A stretch of 64,000 nt of DNA from VBDM01 sp963699535. GTDB lineage: Bacteria; Pseudomonadota; Gammaproteobacteria; Burkholderiales; SG8-39. Location: assembly GCA_963699535.1 (NCBI GenBank), contig CAVOUJ010000037.1:62001-126000 (forward strand), in the 5' to 3' direction. Under the pieces are notes generated by a model. That model did not search any database, was not told where the DNA came from, and saw nothing but the letters and a program-made list of their open reading frames with translations. Shown piece after piece: positions 27,971-37,067 of the stretch (within the stretch, counting starts at the first letter, position 1; the number at the start of each line of letters is the position of its first letter). The position numbers and the translations under genes are program-made.

Positions 27971-29108
27971 ATGCTGGTCCTGGGAATAGAAACGTCCTGC
28001 GACGAAACCGGGGTCGCCGTCTACGACAGCGACCGGGGCCTGCTCGCGCATGCCCTGCACTCGCAGGTGAAGCTTCACGATCCCTATGGCGGAGTCGTGC
28101 CCGAACTCGCCTCGCGCGACCACATTCGCCGGCTCCTGCCTCTTTTGCGCGAGGTCCTGGATGAAGCGGGGATCAGGGTGAAGGATCTAGACGGGATCGC
28201 GTTTACCCAGGGTCCGGGACTCGCCGGTGCTTTGCTCGTAGGAGCCGCCGTCGCGAGCAGCCTCGCCCGCGGCCTCGGAATCGCCGCGATCGGCGTGCAC
28301 CACCTCGAAGGGCACCTGCTTTCGCCCTTGCTTGAAGAAGATGCACCGGCCTTTCCTTTTGTCGCGCTGCTCGTCTCGGGGGGACACACCCAGCTGATGC
28401 GCGTGTCGGGCGTCGGGGAATACGAGATGCTGGGAGAAACGCTGGATGACGCCGCCGGCGAAGCTTTCGACAAGACCGCCAAGCTGCTTGGACTGGGGTA
28501 TCCCGGCGGCCCGGCGCTCGCGAAACTGGCCGAACGGGGCAGAGCCGATCGCTTCGACCTCCCGCGCCCCATGCTCGACTCGCTGGAAAGGCACGGCGAC
28601 CTCAACTTCAGTTTCAGCGGCCTGAAGACGGCGGTCGTGACCCTCGTCCGACAGCGAACGCTCGACGAACAGACGCGCGCCGATCTCGCCGCCGCCTTCC
28701 AGGAGGCCGTCGCGGATGTGCTCGTCGCGAAATCCCGCGCCGCGATCGCGCCGGACGGGCCTGGACAGTCTGGTCGTGGCCGGGGGCGTGGGCGCCAACC
28801 TGCGCCTGCGCGCCAAGCTCGACTCGGCGGCGGCACGCGAGAGGTTCAGGGTGTTCTACCCCGCAATGGAATTCTGCACGGACAACGGCGCGATGATCGC
28901 GCTGGCGGGGTGTCTGAGGCTGAAAGCCGGAAAGACGGGCGCCCCCTCGGGCGGATTCACGGTGATGCCGCGCTGGGATTTGGCGGCGTCGCGGCTGCTG
29001 ATAGAAACAGGGGAACCCCAGGGTTCCCCGTTACGCCTCCGCACTGTCAGGCGCTCACCGAGTCCTGCTTTTCGCCGATTCGACGCTCTTTGCCGGCGAC
29101 GAGGTTGA
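27971..29108 (+). CDS. tsaD: tRNA threonylcarbamoyladenosine synthesis protein TsaD (frameshifted)
   Basis: TsaD transfers the threonylcarbamoyl group to A37 of ANN-decoding tRNAs. It begins MLVLGIETSCDETGVAVYDS, with the metal-binding histidines in GVHHLEGHLLSPLL, the phosphate segment FVALLVSGGHTQLM and the C-terminal LVVAGGVGANLRLR and CTDNGAMIALAG. One extra base near 28750-28753 breaks the frame after KSRAAIA. The corrected frame runs to a stop at 29108, about 35 residues past the usual end, through a hairpin and into the plsY 3' end. A further extra base near 28985-28993 would restore a TGA at 28999-29001 and a 342-residue protein, the normal size. The true end is therefore probably 29001. 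Confidence 0.9.
29010..29029 (-). terminator. Hairpin between convergent tsaD and plsY
   Basis: Inverted repeat GGGGAACCC / GGGTTCCCC with almost no loop lies between the converging tsaD and plsY genes. In minus-strand sense it is followed by TGTTTCTAT, a weak uridine-rich tract, so it may stop plsY transcripts. It may also act for tsaD if that gene truly ends at 29001. Confidence 0.5.
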
Positions 29109-29676
29109 GAATATTCGACTTGTGTCGCCAAACGAGCAGCACCGCAACCAGAATCACAGCGGGAAGCATGTAACCCAGCTCGAATCCAAGCACACCCATA
29201 AGAAACGCGTAGGCCGGCGCAAACACCGCCGAAACGACGGCCGCGAGCGAGGAATACCGAAAGAAGAAAGCGATGATGATCCACGTCGCGAGCGTCGCCA
29301 GACCGAGCCAAGGGTGGATCGCGAGCAGGATCCCCGCTGCGGTCGACACACCCTTCCCGCCCCTGAAGCGGAAAAACACGGGGAACAGATGGCCGAGGAA
29401 CACCGCGACCGCGCACCCCGCGACGCCGATTGTGTCCAAACCGAAATCGGCGGCGTAGCGCTGCGCTAGAAACACCGCGAGCCACCCCTTTCCGCCGTCG
29501 CCGATCAGCACCAGCAGCGCGGCGAGTTTCCTGCCCGTGCGCAGCACGTTGGTCGCGCCGGGGTTGCCGGAGCCGTAGCTGCGAGGATCGGGAAGCCGGA
29601 ACGCGCGGCTGACGACCACAGCGAAAGAAAGCGAGCCGATCAGATAGGCAACGGCGATGAACGCTGCGGTAGCCAT
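29047..29676 (-). CDS. plsY: Glycerol-3-phosphate acyltransferase PlsY
   Basis: An inner-membrane enzyme, 209 residues, that acylates glycerol-3-phosphate with acyl-phosphate in phospholipid synthesis. The three PlsY motifs are visible: SYGSGNPGATNVLRTG, the glycine-rich GDGGKGWLAV, and FRGGKGVSTAAG. At least five hydrophobic helices are present. It is divergent from folB and convergent with tsaD. Confidence 0.95.
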   Translation of the reverse strand: MATAAFIAVAYLIGSLSFAVVVSRAFRLPDPRSYGSGNPGATNVLRTGRKLAALLVLIGDGGKGWLAVFLAQRYAADFGLDTIGVAGCAVAVFLGHLFPVFFRFRGGKGVSTAAGILLAIHPWLGLATLATWIIIAFFFRYSSLAAVVSAVFAPAYAFLMGVLGFELGYMLPAVILVAVLLVWRHKSNILNLVAGKERRIGEKQDSVSA

Positions 29677-29721
29677 GGCGTTCCACTAGAATGCCGCAGA
29701 GTTTAGACTCGAAAGCCGATC

Positions 29722-30075
29722 TTGGACACCGTCTTCATACGCCAGCTGCGCCTGCCCGCCTGGATCGGCCTCTACCGCCGCGAGAAAGTCTCCCCGCAGA
29801 CGATCGAACTCGACCTCGAGATCGCGCTCCCCGACAACGGGGTATTCAAGACAGGCAAAGTCGCAGACACCATAGACTACGGTGTTGTGGTCGCGCACAT
29901 CCGTGCCCTCCTCGAAAAGGAGCGTTTCGGACTGGTCGAGAATCTCGCCGAACGCATCGCAGGACTGATCATCAAGGACTTCAACTCCCCGCGCGTCAAG
30001 GTCAGCATCGCAAAGCTCGGCGTGCTGCGGGATGCGAAATTCGTCGGCGTCAGCATCGAGCGCTCCCGGTCGTAG
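29722..30075 (+). CDS. folB: Dihydroneopterin aldolase
   Basis: A 117-residue FolB that converts dihydroneopterin to hydroxymethyl-dihydropterin in folate synthesis. It starts MDTVFIRQLRLPAWIGLYRREK and has the active-site region DTIDYGVVVAHIRALL and FGLVENLAERIAGLII. The plus-strand start overlaps no other gene; plsY diverges 45 bases away. The stop is four bases from the convergent xerD stop, and a short CACCCT/AGGGTG inverted repeat covers that junction. Confidence 0.92.
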   Translation: MDTVFIRQLRLPAWIGLYRREKVSPQTIELDLEIALPDNGVFKTGKVADTIDYGVVVAHIRALLEKERFGLVENLAERIAGLIIKDFNSPRVKVSIAKLGVLRDAKFVGVSIERSRS

Positions 30076-30078
30076 CTT

Positions 30079-31020
30079 TCACCCTCTAGGGTGATGCCTC
30101 GCATGCAGCGCCTTCAGCCGTTCGCGCGCGACGTGCGTGTAGATCTGCGTGGTCGAAATATCAGCGTGCCCGAGCAGGAGCTGAACGACGCGCAGATCCG
30201 CGCCATGGTTGAGAAGGTGCGTCGCGAATGCGTGCCTCAGCGTGTGCGGCGAAAGCGCTTTTCCGGGAATTGCGCTCGCCGCGTGTTTCCTGATCAGGGA
30301 CCAGAACGCCTGCCGCGTCATCGGCGCGCCGCGCCCCGTTACGAACACGTACTCGCTCGCGCGCTTTCTCAGAAACTCAGGCCGTGCTTCCTTCAGGTAG
30401 CGGTCGAGCCAGGCGAGCGCTTCCTCGCCGAGCGGCACGAGGCGCTCCTTCGAACCCTTGCCGAATATGCGCACCACGCCCATGTCGAAACTGACCTCGG
30501 CAAGCTTCAGGCGCGTGAGCTCGGAGGCGCGCAGCCCGCTCGCGTAGAGAACTTCCAGCATGGCCCGGTCGCGCAGCCCGTGCCGCGTCTCCGGGTTCGG
30601 CTGCGCGAGCAGCGCCTCGACCTCGGCCTCGGAAAGAGTCCTCGGAAAGCGCGGAGTCTTCTTCGGCGGGTCAAGCTTAAGCGTCGGGTCGAGCGCAATG
30701 CGTCGCTCGCGAACAAGGTACCTGTAGAAACGCTTCAGACTGGAGTGAATGCGTGCCTGGGTGCTCGATCTGCCGCCCCGCTTCTTCCCGCGCTGGGAAA
30801 AGCGCCAGGCGAAGTAGTCGGCGATGTCCGCCTCCGCTGCGTCAAGGAGCGAAGCCTGGCCCCGGCTCCTGAGCCAATCGGCGAAAAGGCGCAGATCGCG
30901 CCGGTAGGATTCCAGAGTATTTTTCGCGAGCCCGTCCTCGAGCCACACTGCATCGCAGAAAGCGTCGAGCAGCACGCCGTTGTCCGTGTCGGGCGGGCGG
31001 CTGCCAGGCGCTATCGCCAC
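30079..31020 (-). CDS. xerD: Tyrosine recombinase XerD
   Basis: A 313-residue site-specific recombinase that resolves chromosome dimers at dif together with XerC. The N-terminal core-binding domain (LDAFCDAVWLEDGLAKNTLESY, only partly quoted: LAKNTLESYRRDLRLF) precedes the catalytic domain. Catalytic residues are seen in YASGLRASELTRL (Arg), SPHTLRHAFATHL (His, Arg), LLGHADISTTQ (His) and the nucleophile tyrosine in QIYTHVARERL. It is a chromosomal XerD by length and context and shows no integron or phage signs. Confidence 0.93.
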   Translation of the reverse strand: MAIAPGSRPPDTDNGVLLDAFCDAVWLEDGLAKNTLESYRRDLRLFADWLRSRGQASLLDAAEADIADYFAWRFSQRGKKRGGRSSTQARIHSSLKRFYRYLVRERRIALDPTLKLDPPKKTPRFPRTLSEAEVEALLAQPNPETRHGLRDRAMLEVLYASGLRASELTRLKLAEVSFDMGVVRIFGKGSKERLVPLGEEALAWLDRYLKEARPEFLRKRASEYVFVTGRGAPMTRQAFWSLIRKHAASAIPGKALSPHTLRHAFATHLLNHGADLRVVQLLLGHADISTTQIYTHVARERLKALHARHHPRG

Positions 31021-31029
31021 CGGCTCTCC

Positions 31030-31539
31030 TCAGAGAGTGGACTCGGCGCTTCGGAATGGGCCTTCGGCGCCCTCATGCTCGAGCAGCCAGCGCTTTGCCG
31101 AAAGTTGAAATCCGCCGTCGCTGTGTGCAAAGCCGCCGATCGCTGCGGCGGCGACGACGCGGTGGCAGGGAACGACCAGCGGAAGTGGATTCTCGCCGCA
31201 GGCCTGGCCCACCGCTCGCGGCGCTGAACGCAACTCGCGCGCAATTTCGCCGTAGCTTCGGGTCCGGCCCGGGCCTATGTCGACGATCCTCGCCCACACC
31301 CGCCGCTGAAATTCCGTGCCCCGCAGCACCAGCGGGAGATCGAAACGAAACTCCGGATCGGAGAGGTAGCGCCCGATCTGCGCGCAGACCCGCGCGGCGA
31401 GCCGATTCTGCGGCACGAGCTCTGCGCTCGCCTTCGGCAGGAAGCTGATCTCGGCGAGCACATCGCCTTCCGTGCGAATGCCGAGCACGGCGAACGGCGT
31501 CGGCAGTTTGGCCTCAAAGCCTCCGTGGGTGGAACTCAT
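31030..31539 (-). CDS. ogt: Methylated-DNA--protein-cysteine methyltransferase
   Basis: A 169-residue suicide repair protein that removes alkyl groups from O6-alkylguanine. The acceptor motif is VVPCHRVVAAAAIGGFA with the reactive cysteine near residue 135. The recognition helix segment is SYGEIARELRSAPRAVGQAC. I start at the ATG at 31539 (MSSTHGG); upstream codons in the frame are not family-like. It ends 10 bases before xerD begins, so the two may be co-transcribed. Confidence 0.92.
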   Translation of the reverse strand: MSSTHGGFEAKLPTPFAVLGIRTEGDVLAEISFLPKASAELVPQNRLAARVCAQIGRYLSDPEFRFDLPLVLRGTEFQRRVWARIVDIGPGRTRSYGEIARELRSAPRAVGQACGENPLPLVVPCHRVVAAAAIGGFAHSDGGFQLSAKRWLLEHEGAEGPFRSAESTL

Positions 31540-31588
31540 CGTTTCCTTTGATCCGGCGGCACCTCGAAGCGCATCGCAGGTTGGGGCA

Positions 31589-32341
31589 CTACTCGATGCC
31601 GGCCGCGACGAACAATGCCTTCCCAGAAGCACTCCCGAGATAGCGCACGAGAATTCGCGCTGATTCTCCATTGTGCGAGCCGGTTGCAACCGCCGCCGCG
31701 TACGAAGTGTAGTTTTGGACTTCCGCCGGGAGTGGACCCACAAGTTGCAGGCCTTTCTCTCTATGCTGCAGGATCTCGGTGATCGGGCCAAAGCCCACCT
31801 CTCTCCCTTTGCCCTTCAACAAGTGCCCCATGACCGACGCGCCGTCGGCGTAACGAGTGGTCTTGCTCTCGATCTGCTCATAGATGCCCATCTTCTTGAG
31901 CAGGCCTTCAAAGTACAGGCCGCTGGACGCCCGGTTGAATACCAGAGAATCCGCGTCCAATATTGAGCGCCGCAGCGCTTCCGCGCTCGAAATATCGGGA
32001 ACCGATGCGCCGGGACGCACCGCTGCCCCCATTCCCACACGCCCTACGTTGATTCGCTCCTCGCCGACTTTGCCGGCTTTGGCGAAGACGTCCATCGCGG
32101 CCGGCGGCGCGATCACCACGTCGAACTTCTCCCCACTTTCGATACGCTGGCGAATCTGGGGCGTCGTATTGAAAGTGATCTTGACCGTGTCTCCGGTCTG
32201 CTTCTGGAATGCCGAGGCGGCTGCCCTCAATCCCGGCTCGATTGCACCTCCGCTCAGAACCGCGATCTCGGCCGCCGCCGCGCCTTGAACCAGCAACAAC
32301 ACCCCCAAGACTGCTCCCCATGCTGCTCCAGAATTTTTCAT
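31589..32341 (-). CDS. ModA-like periplasmic substrate-binding protein
   Basis: A 250-residue periplasmic binding protein. The signal peptide ends near GAAAAE; the mature part begins IAVLSGGAIEPGLRAAASAF and continues with GEKFDVVIAPPAAMD, as in the ModA/SBP_bac_11 group. The classical molybdate ligand residues cannot be confirmed from sequence alone, and no modBC genes are adjacent, so the ligand may be another anion or an organic acid. The gene lies about 60 bases after the TRAP permease and could belong to that transcript. Confidence 0.78.
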   Translation of the reverse strand: MKNSGAAWGAVLGVLLLVQGAAAAEIAVLSGGAIEPGLRAAASAFQKQTGDTVKITFNTTPQIRQRIESGEKFDVVIAPPAAMDVFAKAGKVGEERINVGRVGMGAAVRPGASVPDISSAEALRRSILDADSLVFNRASSGLYFEGLLKKMGIYEQIESKTTRYADGASVMGHLLKGKGREVGFGPITEILQHREKGLQLVGPLPAEVQNYTSYAAAVATGSHNGESARILVRYLGSASGKALFVAAGIE

Positions 32342-32402
32342 GTATTCCCTCTCGTTAAACGGTCCCAAAACAAACCCATCCGCCGCCGCCGCAGCGAGTT
32401 CG

Positions 32403-34628
32403 CTATCCGGCGGGAGCAGGCGATTCGGCGCGGCGCATCTTCTGCGACACCACCACGATCACGATCAGCACGATGCCAATATAGTCAAACGCTGCGCGCG
32501 GGTAAACCAGCGCGAGACCGGCAGCGATGAGCAACCAGCGCTCGACTCGGGTCGTCCGCCGGAACAACCAGCCCTGCATTCCCCCGGCGAGCGCCCCGAT
32601 GCCGATCATCGCAGTCACGCACACCGTAACGATGCTCAACACATTCGCATTGGCAAGCCCTTTGAACGAGCCATTCAGCAGCAACCCCAGGCCCGCGGGG
32701 TCGAGCACGAATACGAACGGCACTAGGAACGCCGGCATGGTGTACTTCCACGATTGCAGCGTCGTTTTGTAAGGATCGCCACCGGTGATCGCGGCGGCGG
32801 CGAACGGCGAGAGCGCGGTTGGAGGCGACACTTCGGAGAGCACCGCGTAGTAGAAAATGAACATGTGCGCCGCGAAATCCTTCACGCCGAGCTGAATCAG
32901 CGCGGGCGCCGCAATGACAGCGCAGATGATGTAGGACGCCGTGACCGGCACCGCCAACCCCACGATCCACACGATGAGCGAAGTGAAGATCGCGGTGTAG
33001 AGGAGCTTCACATCGTGGATCAGCCCCTGGGTCGCTTCCACGCCGAGCGCCATCAGAATACTCATCGTGCCCTGGGTGAGCGAATCCGCATAGCCGATCA
33101 CGATCGCGCTGAACTTCAACCCAAGGCCGGTCAGGGTCACGACGCCGACGATGATGCCCGCTGCGGCGCAGGTAGCGCCGACGTTGAGCATGCTGACCGA
33201 GCCGGCTTCGAGTGCCTTCAGGAGCTTTGCAGGCCAGAGGCGCCACGCCGGCTGCATGAAGGCCGCGGCGACGAGCGCCAGCGCGCCTGCCGGCAGCGCC
33301 CAGCTCAGTGCGTCGGTATGGAAGCGACCCTTGACCACTGAGTACGCCGCGCACACCGCAAACACGACTGCGCAGAACAGGATCATCTGCCGCCGGCTCA
33401 TCAACGCGCAGTCCGGGTGCAGGGCGCTCGTGACGAACGCCGCTGCGGTCGCCCAGAACACCGCCGCCACGGGCGAAAAACCGAGCAGCATGAAGGCGAT
33501 GATCGCGACGAGCGACAGAAAATGGAAGCCGAACTGCCTGGTGAGTTTCCAAAGCGTCTCAGTCTTGTCCAGCGGAACCTGCTTCATTCCGAACTTGCGC
33601 GCATCGAGTTCCACCATCAGGAACAGCGCGAAGTAGTAGAGACACGTCGGTATGGTCGCCATCAGGATCACGTCGAGGTACGAGATCCTGAGAAACTCGG
33701 CGATGAGGAATGCCGCCGCACCGAGCACCGGGGGCGAGATGATCGCGCCAAGACCTCCCGCGGCGAGCAGGCCTCCCGCCGCATCCTTGCCGTACCCAGC
33801 CTTGGCGAGCATGGGATATGCCACCGTCCCCAGGGTCACGGTGGTTGCGACGCCGCTGCCGGAGGGTCCACCGAGCAGGAACGAGGACAGCACGATGGTA
33901 CGCCCGGCACCGGTGGGCTTGCCGCCCATCGCGGTGAACGAGAAGTCGATGAAGAACTTGCCCGCCCCCGAGAACTGCAGGAAAGCCCCGTATATCGTGA
34001 AAAGAATGATGAGCGAGGAGGAGACGTCCACCGGAACGCCGAAGATCCCCTCCAGCGTCATGTACATGTGGCCGACGAGCCGCGATATGTCGTAGCCGCG
34101 ATGCGTCCACGGCTGGCCGAGGTAAGGACCGAGCATCGCGTATGCGACGAACAGCACGCACACAAGCGGCATGATCCAGCCGGTTCCCCGGCGCGCCGCC
34201 TCCAGCACCAGCAGCGTGAGGATCACGCCGAACGCCATGTCCAGGCCGGACGGGATCGTGCTGCGGTCGGTGAAATCGTCTCCGCCCATCAGGCCGTAGC
34301 CGATCACGAGCAGTGACAGCGCCACGGCAATCCAGTCCCACCACAGGACGCGGTGGCGGAAACGCCGGGACAAAGGGAACAGCAGAAACACGAGGAACAG
34401 GACAAAGCCGACGTGGATCATGCGCAGTTGCTGCGTTGGCACGATCGCGTAAGCGGCGTAGAGGTGGAACAGCGACATCGCGACTGCCACCGCCACCACG
34501 AAGCGACCCAGGAAGCCCGTGAGGCGGTTGGTCGCGCCTTCCTCGGCCTCGAGGTACCGCTCCGCTCTCTTCAGAGCGTCGTCGCTGACCTGCGCTGGAT
34601 CCCGCCGCAACCCGTCGGTTTCCTGCAT
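32403..34628 (-). CDS. TRAP transporter fused permease (4TM/12TM, TAXI-associated)
   Basis: A 741-residue inner-membrane protein combining the small DctQ-like (about four helices) and large DctM-like parts of a TRAP transporter. Conserved DctM segments include LLGGPSGSGVATTVTLGTVAYPML, here quoted as SGSGVATTVTLG, and SEVSPPTALSPFAAAAITGG. These sodium-driven secondary transporters work with an extracytoplasmic receptor, encoded just upstream as a TAXI protein. The start ATG at 34628 (MQETDG) is preferred over 34664, since the longer frame enters a terminator hairpin. Confidence 0.93.
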   Translation of the reverse strand: MQETDGLRRDPAQVSDDALKRAERYLEAEEGATNRLTGFLGRFVVAVAVAMSLFHLYAAYAIVPTQQLRMIHVGFVLFLVFLLFPLSRRFRHRVLWWDWIAVALSLLVIGYGLMGGDDFTDRSTIPSGLDMAFGVILTLLVLEAARRGTGWIMPLVCVLFVAYAMLGPYLGQPWTHRGYDISRLVGHMYMTLEGIFGVPVDVSSSLIILFTIYGAFLQFSGAGKFFIDFSFTAMGGKPTGAGRTIVLSSFLLGGPSGSGVATTVTLGTVAYPMLAKAGYGKDAAGGLLAAGGLGAIISPPVLGAAAFLIAEFLRISYLDVILMATIPTCLYYFALFLMVELDARKFGMKQVPLDKTETLWKLTRQFGFHFLSLVAIIAFMLLGFSPVAAVFWATAAAFVTSALHPDCALMSRRQMILFCAVVFAVCAAYSVVKGRFHTDALSWALPAGALALVAAAFMQPAWRLWPAKLLKALEAGSVSMLNVGATCAAAGIIVGVVTLTGLGLKFSAIVIGYADSLTQGTMSILMALGVEATQGLIHDVKLLYTAIFTSLIVWIVGLAVPVTASYIICAVIAAPALIQLGVKDFAAHMFIFYYAVLSEVSPPTALSPFAAAAITGGDPYKTTLQSWKYTMPAFLVPFVFVLDPAGLGLLLNGSFKGLANANVLSIVTVCVTAMIGIGALAGGMQGWLFRRTTRVERWLLIAAGLALVYPRAAFDYIGIVLIVIVVVSQKMRRAESPAPAG

Positions 34629-34665
34629 CGGCGCCTCTCCCCAGTACGGCGTTTCACAAAACAAA

Positions 34666-34694
34666 AAATCCAGCGCGCAAAGCGCGCTGGATTT
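34666..34694 (-). terminator. Intrinsic terminator between TAXI receptor and TRAP permease
   Basis: A perfect 13-base inverted repeat AAATCCAGCGCGC / GCGCGCTGGATTT with an AAA loop. In the direction of transcription it is followed by TTTTTTGTTTTG, a strong uridine tract. It lies between the receptor stop and the permease start, so it should cap most transcripts after the receptor gene and let few through. Confidence 0.88.
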
Positions 34695-34720
34695 CGATCA
34701 GGTCCGAAGCGATCCAACCC

Positions 34721-35680
34721 TTACTTGACGTTCAGCCCTCTCTCGCGGAAGTACTTGACCGCCCCCGGGTGGAACGGGATCACGATCGCGGCATTGGTCT
34801 GGTACTTGAGGTCGAAGTTCTCCGCCTCTTTGTGCACCCTGACCATGTCTTCCTTCCTTTCGAACATCGTCTTCACGATGTCGTAGGCGACCTGGTCGGG
34901 CGTGTCGGCACCGGTGACCAATATGTTCCAGATGGTGCTCACGCGCGCATCCCTGTCCTGCCCCGGATAGGACTTCGCCGGGATGATGTCCTTCACGTAG
35001 AGCGGGCCGTACTTCTTGTTCAGCGGCTCGACCAGATCGTCGTGCTCGATGAACTTGATCTTGATGCCGGGCGAAGCCGCCAGGTCGGTCACCGCGGCGG
35101 TGGGAATGCCGCCCGACCAGAAGAAGGCGTCGATCTTGCGGTCCTTCAACGCATCCCCCGATGCCTGCACGGTCAGGCGCTCGCGGATGATGTCCTTGTC
35201 CGGGTTGAGCCCCGCCGCCTCCAGCACGCGGTTCGCCTTCACTTCCGTGCCGCTGCGCGGCGGGCCGGTCGAGACGCGCCGCCCCTTGAGATCGGCGACC
35301 TTGTTGATGCCGAGCCCGTCGAGAGTGACGATGTGGAAGCGGTTGGGATAGAGCACCATGAGGCCCCGCACCGGGACGGGTCGGCCCTTGAATTTCTCCT
35401 CACCCTTCCAGGCGTCATAGCTTGCATCCGCCATGGACAGGGCGACCTCCGCCTTCTTCGTCAGGATGAACTCGAGGTTGGCGATCGAGCCGGCGGTGGC
35501 TTCCGCCGTGGCGTTGAGGTTGGGGACAAACTTGGTCAGGACGTTCGCCATGCCCCCGCCCATCGGGTAATAGACCCCGCCGGTGGGCCCAGTTGCGATC
35601 GAGAGCGTTATCTTCTGCTGCGCGGCCGCGGGCAGAGCAACGGCGATGCAGGCTGCGAGCGCGAGTGATAGCTTGCGCAT
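34721..35680 (-). CDS. TAXI-family TRAP transporter periplasmic receptor
   Basis: A 319-residue extracytoplasmic receptor of the TAXI (TRAP-associated extracytoplasmic immunogenic) family. The signal peptide ends at AAAQQ; the mature protein begins KITLSIATGPTGGVYYPMGG, the family hallmark, followed by GSIANLEFILTKKAEVALSMADASYDAW (partly quoted: KKAEVALSMADASYD). A GAGGAGG-like ribosome-binding sequence precedes the ATG at 35680. The ligand is unknown; glutamate and C4-dicarboxylates are known for some relatives. It is transcribed ahead of the fused permease. Confidence 0.92.
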   Translation of the reverse strand: MRKLSLALAACIAVALPAAAQQKITLSIATGPTGGVYYPMGGGMANVLTKFVPNLNATAEATAGSIANLEFILTKKAEVALSMADASYDAWKGEEKFKGRPVPVRGLMVLYPNRFHIVTLDGLGINKVADLKGRRVSTGPPRSGTEVKANRVLEAAGLNPDKDIIRERLTVQASGDALKDRKIDAFFWSGGIPTAAVTDLAASPGIKIKFIEHDDLVEPLNKKYGPLYVKDIIPAKSYPGQDRDARVSTIWNILVTGADTPDQVAYDIVKTMFERKEDMVRVHKEAENFDLKYQTNAAIVIPFHPGAVKYFRERGLNVK

Positions 35681-35755
35681 GGTTCCTCCTCGTGGGACTG
35701 CTTGCAGGAGAACGCAGTGTAGAGAGAATCGCCGGACCCGGTCAACTCTGGAGCC

Positions 35756-36889
35756 TCAGGCCGGGCCGACGTGCCGGAACAGAGCGCTGTCCTTCGCCTG
35801 ATTACCCGACGCGCGCACCCTGGCGCCCCTTGCGGCGGCAAAGGCGAGCATGCGGTCGATCGGTCGATACGCGAGGCGCGCAGTCTCGGGATCGACAAGA
35901 ATCTCGTTTGCGCCGCTCTCGAGCACTTGCGCGAGGTTGGCGAGCCCGTTCATCGCCATCCAGGGACAGTGCGCGCAACTCTTGCAGGCGGCGCCCGCGC
36001 CCGCCGTCGGCGCCTCGATGAAGCGTTTCCCCGGCATGAGCATTCTCATCTTGTGCAGGATGCCGCTGTCGGTTGCGACGATGAACTCGTCGGCGTCGAG
36101 CGACTGTGCCGCCCGAATGATCTGCGTGGTCGAGCCCACCGCGTCGGCGAGCCTGATGACTTCGGCGGGAGACTCCGGATGCACCAGCACCTTGGCGCGG
36201 GGGTGTTCTTTCTTCAGAAGCTCAAGCTCCGAGGCCTTGAATTCCTCGTGCACTACGCAGGCGCCGTGCCACAACAGCATGTCGGCGCCGGTCTGCTCCT
36301 GGACGTAGCGTCCCAGGTGACGGTCCGGCGCCCAAAGGACCTTATCGCCGCGCTCGTGCAGGTGCCGCACGAGATCGAGCGCGATCGCCGATGTCACCAC
36401 CCAATCCGCGCGCGCCTTCACCGCGGCGCTCGTGTTGGCATAGACCACGACGGTGCGCTCGGGGTGAAGGTCGCAGAACGCCGAGAACTCGTCGGGAGGG
36501 CAGCCGAGATCGAGCGAGCAGGTCGCATCGAGATCCGGCATCAGCACGCGCTTCTCGGGGCTGAGTATCTTCGCGGTCTCGCCCATAAACCGCACTCCGG
36601 CCACGACTAGTGTCGGCGCAGAGTGTGTCCGGCCGAAGCGCGCCATCTCGAGGGAATCGGCGACACAGCCGCCGGTTTCCTCGGCGAGGTCCTGGATGTC
36701 GCTCTCCACGTAATAGTGGGCGAGCAACACCGCTCGTCGCTCCACGAGCAGGCGCCTGATGCGCGCCTTGAGTTCCGCGCGCTCGTCCAGGCCCGGCGCC
36801 TCCGGCAGCCTCGCCCAGGCGCGGGCAGTGCAGGCGACGCCGGCGATCTGCCGTTCGAACTCGACGATTCGATCCGCAGGGATGCTCAT
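35756..36889 (-). CDS. nadA: Quinolinate synthase A
   Basis: NadA condenses iminoaspartate with dihydroxyacetone phosphate to make quinolinate for NAD synthesis and carries a [4Fe-4S] cluster. The 377-residue protein shows AHYYVESDIQDLAEETGG, the cluster cysteines in DLDATCSLDLGCP, CVVHEEF and CKSCAHCPWMAMN, and LVHPESPAEVI. I start at the ATG at 36889 (MSIPADR). It diverges from the PQQ operon across a 178-base gap. No nadB or nadC lies nearby. Confidence 0.95.
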   Translation of the reverse strand: MSIPADRIVEFERQIAGVACTARAWARLPEAPGLDERAELKARIRRLLVERRAVLLAHYYVESDIQDLAEETGGCVADSLEMARFGRTHSAPTLVVAGVRFMGETAKILSPEKRVLMPDLDATCSLDLGCPPDEFSAFCDLHPERTVVVYANTSAAVKARADWVVTSAIALDLVRHLHERGDKVLWAPDRHLGRYVQEQTGADMLLWHGACVVHEEFKASELELLKKEHPRAKVLVHPESPAEVIRLADAVGSTTQIIRAAQSLDADEFIVATDSGILHKMRMLMPGKRFIEAPTAGAGAACKSCAHCPWMAMNGLANLAQVLESGANEILVDPETARLAYRPIDRMLAFAAARGARVRASGNQAKDSALFRHVGPA

Positions 36890-36991
36890 GGAATATTGGA
36901 GACCGACAGCCGTGTGAAAAGTTCTGATGCAGCGCAACAATACCCGTTATCCCCAAGGGACTCAACTGAGCCTCCGCGAGATGTCCGCGAG

Positions 36992-37021
36992 TTGGATGAC
37001 GCGCCCGAGCCCGGTTATACT
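36992..37021 (+). promoter_or_regulatory. pqqA: Predicted promoter of the pqq operon
   Basis: A -10 element TATACT (37016-37021, one mismatch) is preceded after 18 bases by TTGGAT (36992-36997), a modest -35. Transcription would start near 37028, leaving a 40-base leader before pqqA. The site lies in the divergent nadA-pqqA gap. Confidence 0.55.
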
Positions 37022-37067
37022 GCTCTGCCTGCTTTTCAGAAGCTGCAACCCACGAGGAGTCAGAGAA

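Noticed and set aside
30079..31020. Mobile-element integrase
   Set aside because: Length, sequence and location match the chromosomal XerD; no attachment site, cargo or phage gene is near.
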